Below are positions 12,601-24,600 of a DNA stretch of 64,000 nucleotides, piece after piece. The notes below the pieces were generated by a model. It was not told the DNA's origin. It ran no database searches and worked only from the letters and a program-made list of their open reading frames with translations. The position numbers and the translations under genes were made by a program. Each line of letters opens with the position of its first letter. Positions within the stretch are counted from its first letter, which is position 1. The DNA lies in assembly GCA_009746045.1 (NCBI GenBank), contig RPFO01000104.1:7164750-7228749 (forward strand), read 5' to 3'. The DNA is from Mesostigma viride. Lineage: Eukaryota; Streptophyta; Mesostigmatophyceae; Mesostigmatales; Mesostigmataceae.

Positions 12601-15600
12601 TACAGAATGAGGTTGGACAGGTAGTAGTCGCAGCCTGGCCGGCGGTACCCGTAGTATGGTAGAGGAATGCCTTGCCCGAAGTCCTCTGCGCACATTAGGA
12701 CTTGAGGAGCTGCATCCCGAGCGCTGCTAGGACCCCCGCTGCCCCCCGCTGCGTCTGTGGGAAGCTCGCCGCTGCCCCCCGCTGCGACTGTGGGAAGCTC
12801 GCCGCTGCCCCCCGCTGCGACTGTGGGAAGCTCGCCGCTGCCCCCCGCTGCGACTGTGGGAAGCTCGCCGCCCACCCCATCGAGGGCTTCATCCTCGTCG
12901 TCATCCGAGATTACCAGGGTGTCAGGGTCATCTGGAATGACCAGGATTTCAGGGGAAGCCAGCCGCGTTGGCGCAGCGGGGGTAGATGGCTCCATGCTCC
13001 GTACACACTGTGGCTCCTCGTCACCGTCGATGTAGTCGGGCAGGATTTCGTTGGGGAGCTTTGCCTGTGGGCAGAGCTTGCCTGCGTACTCCCTAGCAAA
13101 CCGGGAGATCTCCCGGCGCTGATCCCTTGCTGCAGTGAGGTGCATGACACGCTCTGCCTGCGCTGCCTCCTTTGCCTGAACACTGGACAGCGGGTTGTCA
13201 ATGATGATAGCCAGCCGAACGCAAGCATCGCAGACATCCTCCTTGCTCTTGTCCAACCGGAGGCCTGCATCAATGAAATGAACGTACTGGATGAAAGTGG
13301 AGTATGACATGCAGGAAACCTTGGTCTCCTTGTTCGCTTGCCGGACTGGCTGCTCCGAGTCGAGCTTCTGGCATGCCTCCTTGTACTTGTCATGCAGCTT
13401 CTTCCAGGTGACGCCCTCTCCAAGCAGGTATCTCCGAGGTCACCTCCTGTGGGCGCAGGGAAAGCTGTCCTCTGTCGGCCATTCAGCCATGGTTGTCTGG
13501 AGAAAAGAAATAGTGGCTTCGTTGAAAGCACGCCACGGTTTCCGGGCAGGGATAACTGCGTCATCCTTCCTTTTGCGCAGCCTTTCAATCCGGGAGCAGC
13601 CGACCCCTTTCAGGACGGCCATGAGCTGCACATTGCTAAGCCCCAGACGAATAAGAGTGAGAATGATTCCATCGCCCCTGTCATGGTTGCCCTTAGAGTC
13701 GCCAGAGTTGGTTGCCTTGAGCTCCTCCCACTTCGCCTGCACTTCCTCTATCGTTTAGGCCCCGAACTTGATTGTTGCATTTGAGAGGCCTCTCCTCTTC
13801 TTGGTGTGCCAGTCGCATCGCTTCTTGCCGTTTCGAGTTGGGCGCAGGCGATATGATCCCCCAAGCACGCAAGTGGCAGGAACCACCAGAGCGCGAGACT
13901 GTGACGCAGAATATTCTGAAGCGAAAACTGGTCGGGTGTCCTGCTAAGGACCTGCCATCGAGGCCGGAGATATCGTCGGTCACCATGCACCACTGGGGCA
14001 ACCGACGACGAGATCGTACCTTTTGAAGCGCGCGAAAATATGGCCTTGAAAAGGCTTGAAAAGGCTTGAAAAGGCTTGAAAAGGCTTGAAAAGGCTTGAA
14101 AAGGCTTGAAAAGGCTTGAAAAGGCTTGAAAAGGCGGCAAAAGCATAGGCGGGCAGGGCCAATGCCAGTGCGGGTCTACGGTCCACCCCTGGAAAGAAAC
14201 GTCCAGATAGGGCGGATACCGGTACGGGTTTACGGTCTCCGCCAGAAATTAATTAATTCGCCAATGTGCTTTTTTCCTACGGTATACCGGTATACCGGCA
14301 ATCGTTTCACTTGTATGACGATTATTATTCCCTTTTTTTACATGATGGGCGCCTGCTGATTTGTCGGTCCGTATCTATATTTGATTAGATGCCATGGTGT
14401 TCAACTGGATTAGTACCTTAACTTACACCTGAAGCTGCTACTCTGGTGCCGGGGTGATTCGCCCACGATGGGCTGGCTAGAGAGGATCCTGGCGGCAACA
14501 CAAGCCCCCATAGGTGGCCACTCTCAATGTGTCTAAGTTCTGGTATCCAACCCGTGGCTTTTGCTGCCTCAAGACTGCCTTTTCTTCCTCGACAGAAAAT
14601 GCTGTGCACATCCATCCACCCAATCATTTCTATCCACTGCATTTGCGCTTATTCAGCTCCCTTGTATTTTCTTACTACACCGGCGCTTTCCCCAAAGAGT
14701 TTGTCGCATCTCCCGGGTAGTGCGTGGTTGAGCCTTCTCATCTCTCCCTTGTACTACTCTATAAAAAAAGAGTATTCGCTTGCCCTCTTGTCTTTACTTT
14801 GTGAAACGTATATTCTCTCAACCCCTCATCCTCGACCGGGCTCCGTCAGGTGTTGGCAGACCTTGTGGTTCAAGAAGGCGGGGGCCTGCGCGAGGTGATC
14901 GCGCACGAGCCGCTGGGCGTGGTGGCCAACATCAGCGCGTGGAACTATCCGTTCTTCGTCTCCTCCAACGTGTTTGTGCCTGCGCTGCTTGCGGGCAACG
15001 CGGTGCTGTTCAAGCCGAGCGAGCACGCGAGCGTGTCAGGGATGATGATGGCGCGCACGCTGCACGAGGTGGGACGGGGGGTGGGGGGCTCGAAATAGGG
15101 TCGGGGTTCATATAGAGGGGCCATGTGGCATGCAACGCGGGATACCGCATGCGCTGTACGAGATGAGACCATGGTCTGGGGCTAGGTATGGATGAGGGCC
15201 TATCGGGTATCCACGTGGGGACAGGACATGTGCTGCGTGAGGAGACCACAAGGGCTTTGGGTGGGGGAAAGGTCGGGAAGGCGTGTGGCGTGTGCATCTG
15301 ATGGACTCACACGGCGCGAGGTGATACCCGTTGCATTTGCTGCAGGGTGCCGCGGGGCCCCACTTTGCCAGCGCGTGGTAAGGGTCACGATACTCGCTCT
15401 TCACGAGTTGATCCAGGGGGTGGAGTGTGGTAGAGGGGGGCCAGTTGGCGCGCACGCAGAATTATTGGGCCGTGTGCAGCTGCCGCTCAGCTCTCTCGCT
15501 GATGCATGCGGGTGGTGCGCCACGGTGTGCAGAGCAAGATGTCCCAAACAAGGGCTGTGGGACTTTGATCGATCATGCATGCCGGTGTTTGACGAGACAA

Positions 15601-18600
15601 ACTCGTTTTCTACGTCCCTGTGCACGCATCGACCCTGGCTATTTATGGAACATGTTTTTTTTTTCTCGCTTGTTCCCACCGAGGTTAGGCGGGCGTGCCT
15701 GAGGATGTGTTCATCGTGACCACCGGTGACGGCAAGGTGACGGGGGCCGCGGTCGCGTCGCTGCCTTCACTGGGCGGCCTCTTCTTTACAGGGTCCTACG
15801 CCACGGGCAAACTGGTGGCCATGGCGTCCGCGCCAAACATGGTCAAGGTGACTTGGGGTGAAATGTAAAGAAGACACACTTTAGTTAAATATTTCAAAGG
15901 CGTTTATATACTCTGGTTGGCACCACCCATTTGTGTTATGGTCTTAATAATGACGTACACTGCGTCTTACCTGATGTAGTGAGTCCTCTGCTAATTTGTT
16001 CATGTCATCCTTTTACACTTAACGACGCGTCTGGAAATTCAAATATGAATGCCGAGCTTGTGCGATAGCGTTTCCGCTCTGGGGCTGGCTTTGTGAGCAT
16101 CCACACCTCCGCCAAGGGTGGGAGATCCCTGGGGTACCTGTAGCATTGATGGCAAAGTGCTGGGGCCTCCTCACATGGCACACGTCTGCACAATGTTTGT
16201 TGAGAAACTACTCGTTGATAGAGACTTCGTGCGAAAGTTGCGGCTTCACGCTCAACCGAATGTCCCGTTTCTCCCCTGTACTCACCGTAGGTTGCCTCAG
16301 TTGTCATCCAAGTTGACCATATCACAATCTCCATGTTGCTTTAAAGCTGCCTGGTGTCTTGACGCGTTCCTTTCTTTGGAATGCTATGGGATCGATGGTA
16401 GCGCCGCCACCTGTCGGGATTGTATGGCCTCGTCCCAATCAGGGCAGCAAATGAAGTCACTCAGGCCATTGTGGGACCATGGTACAGCAGAAGACCATAA
16501 ACTAAATTTAGAGAGTAACAGTAGACAGTAAGAGTTAAGCCCAAATGTTTCTTGTCCTTATGCTGGCATCACCCGCAAATGCATCTTTTATTTGTACTAC
16601 TATCATGTATACTAGTATATATTAAGTTATTTACGTAATTATTCAGGCTTCTTTTCCCTGCACTCTCCTCTCCTCTCTCGTGCGTCGCCATCCGCTGCGA
16701 CATTGCACTTTGTACTCCTGGGCGCGTGGTTAGGACTAGCTTATGTAGGGGTAACGTACTCTCACCTTGTTTGCCACCCCATAAGGCAGGACCAGTCTTT
16801 GGATCCACTATTAAAACCCCTGTCGGATCACCGGCGCGGGAATAAACTCAAGTCAAGTCAAGTCAACTCAACTCAACTCAACTCAACTCAACTCAACTCA
16901 ACTCAACCCAACTCGACTCGACTCGACTCAACTCAACTCAACTCAACTCAACTCAACTCAACTCAACTCAACTCAACTCAACTCAACTCAACTCAACTCA
17001 ACTCAACTCAACTCAACTCAACTCAACTCAACTCAACTCAACTCAACTCAACTCAACTCAACTCAACTCAACTCAACTCAACTCAACTCAACTCAACTCA
17101 ACTCCTGGGCTGCCACCCACCACAGACTCAGCTGGAGCTTGGGGGGAAGGACCCTGTTTATGTGCGCCCCGACGTGGATGTGGCCACCGCGGCTGCCTCT
17201 CTGGTGGAAGGAAAGTTCTACAACTGGTGGGTGATGCCGGTGTGTGATGCAATACATCCTGGTAGGGATGACCGTTTCCACACCATGGATCCTTATACTT
17301 GCAACCCACTGCCTCATCCCCCGCGTCGCCCTTCTTCGTTGCGTCCCCTGTTAGACTACGCCCCGCACCAACCGTCTGGTCTCCTGTATGCGTGCCCTGC
17401 CCCCTCCTGCCCCTCACCTGTGCCCTGCCCCCTCCCATCCGTTGCCTCTGCCATGTTCATGTGCTGCCCCACCTCCCCCAGCGGCCAGAGCTGCTGCGCG
17501 GTCGAAAGGATCTATGTGCACAAGGACATATTCCGCCCCTTCCTCGAGGCGTACGTCGCAGGGGTGAAAGAGCTGAAGGTACGGGTCACTGTAAGGATCA
17601 CTGTACGGATCACGGTACGGATCACGGTACGGATCACTGTACGGATTGTACGCAGGAGGCACGTGCAAAGCTTGTGCATAGTGGTACTCCGAGCATAACT
17701 CTGGGACAAGCACTTGTGGAAGTATACCCATCTCCTCAGCAGCACGTGAGAGAGGCTCCCATTCCCATGCAGGGGACTTGAAGATGTGGAGAAGTAGGCT
17801 GCAAAAGGAAGAAGTTGCGACTAGTATTGAAGCTGGGCAAGCTATCCCCTAGAATAGTAGTACTTATTATTACTTTCAAATATGATGTCTTTTGTCATCT
17901 AGCTTTTGTAGGCTGCTGGGTTGCTGCGTGATATTCAAGGTAATCAACATTTTATTCATTACCATTGTTCAACAAATTCCAACATGCGCAACCATGGCCA
18001 GTTCCATGTCAGCTGGCAACCTGGGCTGGTCTGGCCTTTTGCTGAAAAAAACTGCTGTCGTCCTGACCAAGGTGGCGCCTCACCCGCCTCACCCAGGTGC
18101 CCTGGCTGATGACAGCAGGCCTAGCTTCTTCTAGCCAGCATCCTTCTAGTGGATGTGGGCCGATACAGGGATTTGGGCAGGCTACAAACATGGCTTCTCG
18201 AGATTCGTCACCATGCCCACGTCAAGCACAGATGCGAGAGCATGCGGTCGCCATGTCGGCTTTTGCTTGCAACGCACGTGTTAGCACGCTCCTGTCTGAC
18301 ATGATTGCTTGCAACGCACGTGTTAGCACGCTCCTGTCTGACATGATTGCTTGCAACGCACGTGTTAGCACGCTCCTGTCTGACATGATTGCTTGCAAGG
18401 CACGTGTTAGCACGCTCCTGTCCGACATGATTGCTTGCAACGCACGTGTTAGCACGCTCCTGTCTGACATGATTGCTTGCAACGCACGTGTTAGCATGCT
18501 CCTGTCTGACATGATTGCTTGCAACGCACGTGTTAGCATGCTCCTGTCTGACATGATTGCTTGCAAGGCACGTGTTAGCATGCTCCTGTCTGACATGATT

Positions 18601-21600
18601 GCTTGCAACGCACGTGTTAGCACGCTCCTGTCTGACATGATTGCTTGCAACGCACGTGTTAGCATGCTCCTGTCTGACATGATTGCTTGCAACGCACGTG
18701 TTAGCATGCTCCTGTCTGACATGATTGCTTGCAAGGCACGTGTTAGCATGCTCCTGTCTGACATGATTGCTTGCAACGCACGTGTTAGCACGCTCCTGTC
18801 TGACATGATTGCTTGCAACGCACGTGTTAGCACGCTCCTGTCTGACATGATTGCTTGCAACGCACGTGTTAGCATGCTCCTGTCTGACATGATTGCTTGC
18901 AACGCACGTGTTAGCATGCTCCTGTCTGACATGATTGCTTGCAACGCACGTGTTAGCACGCTCCTGTCTGACATGATTGCTTGCAACGCACGTGTTAGCA
19001 GGCTCCTGTCTGACATGATTGCTTGCAACGCACGTGTTAGCATGCTCCTGTCTGACATGATTGCTTGCAACGCACGTGTTAGCATGCTCCTGTCTGACAT
19101 GATTGCTTGCAACGCACGTGTTAGCACGCTCCTGTCTGACATGATTGCTTGCAACGCACGTGTTAGCAGGCTCCTGTCTGACATGATTGCTTGCAACGCA
19201 CGTGTTAGCATGCTCCTGTCTGACATGATTGCTTGCAAGGCACGTGTTAGCATGCTCCTGTCTGACATGATTGCTTGCAAGGCACGTGTTAGCATGCTCC
19301 TGTCTGACATGATTGCTTGCAACGCACGTGTTAGCACGCTCCTGTCTGACATGATTGCTTGCAACGCACGTGTTAGCACGCTCCTGTCTGACATGATTGC
19401 TTGCAACGCACGTGTTAGCATGCTCCTGTCTGACATGATTGCTTGCAACGCACGTGTTAGCACGCTCCTGTCTGACATGATTGCTTGCAACGCACGTGTT
19501 AGCACGCTCCTGTCTGACATGATTGCTTGCAACGCACGTGTTAGCATGCTCCTGTCTGACATGATTGCTTGCAACGCACGTGTTAGCATGCTCCTGTCTG
19601 ACATGATTGCTTGCAAGGCACGTGTTAGCACGCTCCTGTCTGACATGATTGCTTGCAACGCACGTGTTAGCACGCTCCTGTCTGACATGATTGCTTGCAA
19701 CGCACGTGTTAGCACGCTCCTGTCTGACATGATTGCTTGCAACGCACGTGTTAGCATGATCCTGTCTGACATGATTGCTTGCAACGCACGTGTTAGCACG
19801 CTCCTGTCTGACATGATTTCAACGCACGTGTTAGCATGCTCCTGTCTGACATGATTGCTTGCAACGCACGTGTTAGCACGCTCCTGTCTGACATGATTGC
19901 TTGCAAGGCACGTGTTAGCACGCTCCTGTCTGACATGATTTCAACGCACGTGTTAGCATGCTCCTGTCTGACATGATTGCTTGCAACGCACGTGTTAGCA
20001 CGCTCCTGTCTGACATGATTGCTTGCAACGCACGTGTTAGCACGCTCCTGTCTGACATGATTGCTTGCAACGCACGTGTTAGCATGCTCCTGTCTGACAT
20101 GATTGCAACGCACGTGTTAGCATGCTCCTGTCTGACATGATTGCTTGCAACGCACGTGTTAGCACGCTCCTGTCTGACATGATTGCTTGCAACGCACGTG
20201 TTAGCATGCTCCTGTCTGACATGATTTCAACGCACGTGTTAGCATGCTCCTGTCTGACATGATTGCTTGCAACGCACGTGTTAGCATGATCCTGTCTGAC
20301 ATGATTGCTTGCAACGCACGTGTTAGCACGCTCCTGTCTGACATGATTGCTTGCAACGCACGTGTTAGCATGCTCCTGTCTGACATGATTGCTTGCAACG
20401 CACGTGTTAGCATGCTCCTGTCTGACATGATTTCAACGCACGTGTTAGCATGCTCCTGTCTGACATGATTGCTTGCAACGCACGTGTTAGCATGCTCCTG
20501 TCTGACATGATTGCTTGCAACGCACGTGTTAGCACGCTCCTGTCTGACATGATTGCTTGCAACGCACGTGTTAGCACGCTCCTGTCTGACATGACTGCTT
20601 GCAACGCACGTGTTAGCACGCTCCTGTCTGACATGATTGCTTGCAACGCACGTGTTAGCAGGCTCCTGTCTGACATGATTGCTTGCAACGCACGTGTTAG
20701 CATGCTCCTGTCTGACATGATTGCTTGCAACGCACGTGTTAGCATGCTCCTGTCTGACATGATTGCTTGCAACGCACGTGTTAGCATGCTCCTGTCTGAC
20801 ATGATTTCAACGCACGTGTTAGCATGCTCCTGTCTGACATGATTTCAACGCACGTGTTAGCACGCTCCTGTCTGACATGACTGCTTGCAACGCACGTGTT
20901 AGCACGCTCCTGTCTGACATGATTGCTTGCAACGCACGTGTTAGCACGCTCCTGTCTGACATGATTGCTTGCAACGCACGTGTTAGCACGCTCCTGTCTG
21001 ACATGATTGCTTGCAACGCACGTGTTAGCACGCTCCTGTCTGACATGATTGCTTGCAACGCACGTGTTAGCATGCTCCTGTCTGACATGACTGCTTGCAA
21101 CGCACGTGTTAGCATGCTCCTGTCTGACATGATTGCTTGCAACGCACGTGTTAGCACGCTCCTGTCTGACATGATTGCTTGCAACGCACGTGTTAGCATG
21201 ATCCTGTCTGACATGATTGCAACGCACGTGTTAGCATGCTCCTGTCTGACATGATTGCTTGCAACGCACGTGTTAGCACGCTCCTGTCTGACATGATTGC
21301 TTGCAACGCACGTGTTAGCACGCTCCTGTCTGACATGATTGCTTGCAACGCACGTGTTAGCACGCTCCTGTCTGACATGATTGCTTGCAACGCACGTGTT
21401 AGCACGCTCCTGTCTGACATGACTGCTTGCAACGCACGTGTTAGCACGCTCCTGTCTGACATGATTGCTTGCAACGCACGTGTTAGCACGCTCCTGTCTG
21501 ACATGATTGCTTGCAACGCACGTGTTAGCACGCTCCTGTCTGACATGATTGCTTGCAACGCACGTGTTAGCATGCTCCTGTCTGACATGATTTCAACGCA

Positions 21601-24600
21601 CGTGTTAGCATGCTCCTGTCTGACATGATTGCTTGCAACGCACGTGTTAGCACGCTCCTGTCTGACATGATTGCTTGCAACGCACGTGTTAGCACGCTCC
21701 TGTCTGACATGATTGCTTGCAACGCACGTGTTAGCATGCTCCTGTCTGACATGATTGCTTGCAACGCACGTGTTAGCACGCTCCTGTCTGACATGATTGC
21801 TTGCAACGCACGTGTTAGCATGCTCCTGTCTGACATGATTGCTTGCAACGCACGTGTTAGCACGCTCCTGTCTGACATGATTGCTTGCAACGCACGTGTT
21901 AGCATGCTCCTGTCTGACATGATTGCTTGCAACGCACGTGTTAGCATGCTCCTGTCTGACATGATTGCAACGCACGTGTTAGCATGCTCCTGTCTGACAT
22001 GATTGCTTGCAACGCACGTGTTAGCACGCTCCTGTCTGACATGATTGCTTGCAACGCACGTGTTAGCAGGCTCCTGTCTGACATGATTGCTTGCAACGCA
22101 CGTGTTAGCATGATCCTGTCTGACATGATTGCTTGCAACGCACGTGTTAGCATGCTCCTGTCTGACATGATTGCTTGCAACGCACGTGTTAGCACGCTCC
22201 TGTCTGACATGATTGCTTGCAACGCACGTGTTAGCATGCTCCTGTCTGACATGATTGCTTGCAACGCACGTGTTAGCATGCTCCTGTCTGACATGATTGC
22301 TTGCAACGCACGTGTTAGCATGCTCCTGTCTGACATGATTGCTTGCAACGCACGTGTTAGCACGCTCCTGTCTGACATGATTGCTTGCAACGCACGTGTT
22401 AGCACGCTCCTGTCTGACATGATTGCTTTCAACGCACGTGTTAGCACGCTCCTGTCTGACATGATTGCTTGCAACGCACGTGTTAGCATGCTCCTGTCTG
22501 ACATGATTGCTTGCAACGCACGTGTTAGCATGCTCCTGTCTGACATGATTGCTTGCAACGCACGTGTTAGCACGCTCCTGTCTGACATGACTGCTTGCAA
22601 CGCACGTGTTAGCATGCTCCTGTCTGACATGATTGCTTGCAACGCACGTGTTAGCACGCTCCTGTCTGACATGATTGCTTGCAACGCACGTGTTAGCATG
22701 CTCCTGTCTGACATGATTGCTTGCAACGCACGTGTTAGCACGCTCCTGTCTGACATGATTGCTTGCAACGCACGTGTTAGCACGCTCCTGTCTGACATGA
22801 TTGCTTTCAACGCACGTGTTAGCACGCTCCTGTCTGACATGATTGCTTGCAACGCACGTGTTAGCATGCTCCTGTCTGACATGATTGCTTGCAACGCACG
22901 TGTTAGCACGCTCCTGTCTGACATGATTGCAACGCACGTGTTAGCATGCTCCTGTCTGACATGATTGCTTGCAACGCACGTGTTAGCACGCTCCTGTCTG
23001 ACATGACTGCTTGCAACGCACGTGTTAGCATGCTCCTGTCTGACATGATTTCAACGCACGTGTTAGCACGCTCCTGTCTGACATGATTGCTTGCAACGCA
23101 CGTGTTAGCATGCTCCTGTCTGACATGATTGCTTGCAACGCACGTGTTAGCACGCTCCTGTCTGACATGATTGCAACGCACGTGTTAGCATGCTCCTGTC
23201 TGACATGATTGCTTGCAACGCACGTGTTAGCACGCTCCTGTCTGACATGACTGCTTGCAACGCACGTGTTAGCATGCTCCTGTCTGACATGACTGCTTGC
23301 AACGCACGTGTTAGCAGGCTCCTGTCTGACATGATTGCTTGCAACGCACGTGTTAGCATGCTCCTGTCTGACATGATTGCTTGCAACGCACGTGTTAGCA
23401 CGCTCCTGTCTGACATGACTGCTTGCAACGCACGTGTTAGCACGCTCCTGTCTGACATGATTGCTTGCAACGCACGTGTTAGCACGCTCCTGTCTGACAT
23501 GATTGCTTGCAACGCACGTGTTAGCACGCTCCTGTCTGACATGATTGCTTGCAACGCACGTGTTAGCATGCTCCTGTCTGACATGATTGCTTGCAACGCA
23601 CGTGTTAGCATGCTCCTGTCTGACATGATTGCTTGCAACGCACGTGTTAGCACGCTCCTGTCTGACATGATTGCTTGCAACGCACGTGTTAGCACGCTCC
23701 TGTCTGACATGATTGCTTGCAACGCACGTGTTAGCATGATCCTGTCTGACATGATTGCTTGCAACGCACGTGTTAGCAGGCTCCTGTCTGACATGATTGC
23801 TTGCAACGCACGTGTTAGCACGCTCCTGTCTGACATGACTGCTTGCAACGCACGTGTTAGCACGCTCCTGTCTGACATGATTTCAACGCACGTGTTAGCA
23901 TGCTCCTGTCTGACATGATTGCTTGCAAGGCACGTGTTAGCACGCTCCTGTCTGACATGACTGCTTGCAACGCACGTGTTAGCACGCTCCTGTCTGACAT
24001 GATTGCTTGCAACGCACGTGTTAGCACGCTCCTGTCTGACATGATTGCTTGCAACGCACGTGTTAGCACGCTCCTGTCTGACATGATTGCTTGCAAGGCA
24101 CGTGTTAGCATGCTCCTGTCTGACATGATTGCTTGCAACGCACGTGTTAGCATGCTCCTGTCTGACATGATTGCTTGCAAGGCACGTGTTAGCATGCTCC
24201 TGTCTGACATGATTGCTTGCAACGCACGTGTTAGCATGCTCCTGTCTGACATGATTGCTTGCAACGCACGTGTTAGCATGCTCCTGTCTGACATGATTGC
24301 TTGCAACGCACGTGTTAGCACGCTCCTGTCTGACATGACTGCTTGCAACGCACGTGTTAGCACGCTCCTGTCTGACATGATTTCAACGCACGTGTTAGCA
24401 TGCTCCTGTCTGACATGATTGCTTGCAACGCACGTGTTAGCATGCTCCTGTCTGACATGACTGCTTGCAACGCACGTGTTAGCACGCTCCTGTCTGACAT
24501 GATTTCAACGCACGTGTTAGCATGCTCCTGTCTGACATGATTGCTTGCAACGCACGTGTTAGCACGCTCCTGTCTGACATGATTGCTTGCAACGCACGTG

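Larger units (their letters stand above)
2645..14308 (-). mobile_element. TIR DNA transposon, element I (host copy, split by element II)
   Basis: The ends carry inverted repeats matching at 27 of 29 bases (GAAACGATTG, then G or C, then CGGTATACC). Direct repeats ACTT at 2641-2644 and 14309-14312 flank them and fit a 4-bp target duplication. The transposase-like genes read on the - strand (13743 down to 11517), so the 5' end is at 14308 and the 3' end at 2645. Removing element II (2858-10367) and one ATTT leaves about 4,150 bp. The 4-bp duplication would fit Sola-like superfamilies, but assignment to a named superfamily is not secure. The insertion sits in an ALDH intron. Confidence 0.8.

Noticed and set aside
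12702-13307. + strand frames across element I transposase
   Set aside because: Shadow frames of the - strand transposase, partly over the 33-base repeat.
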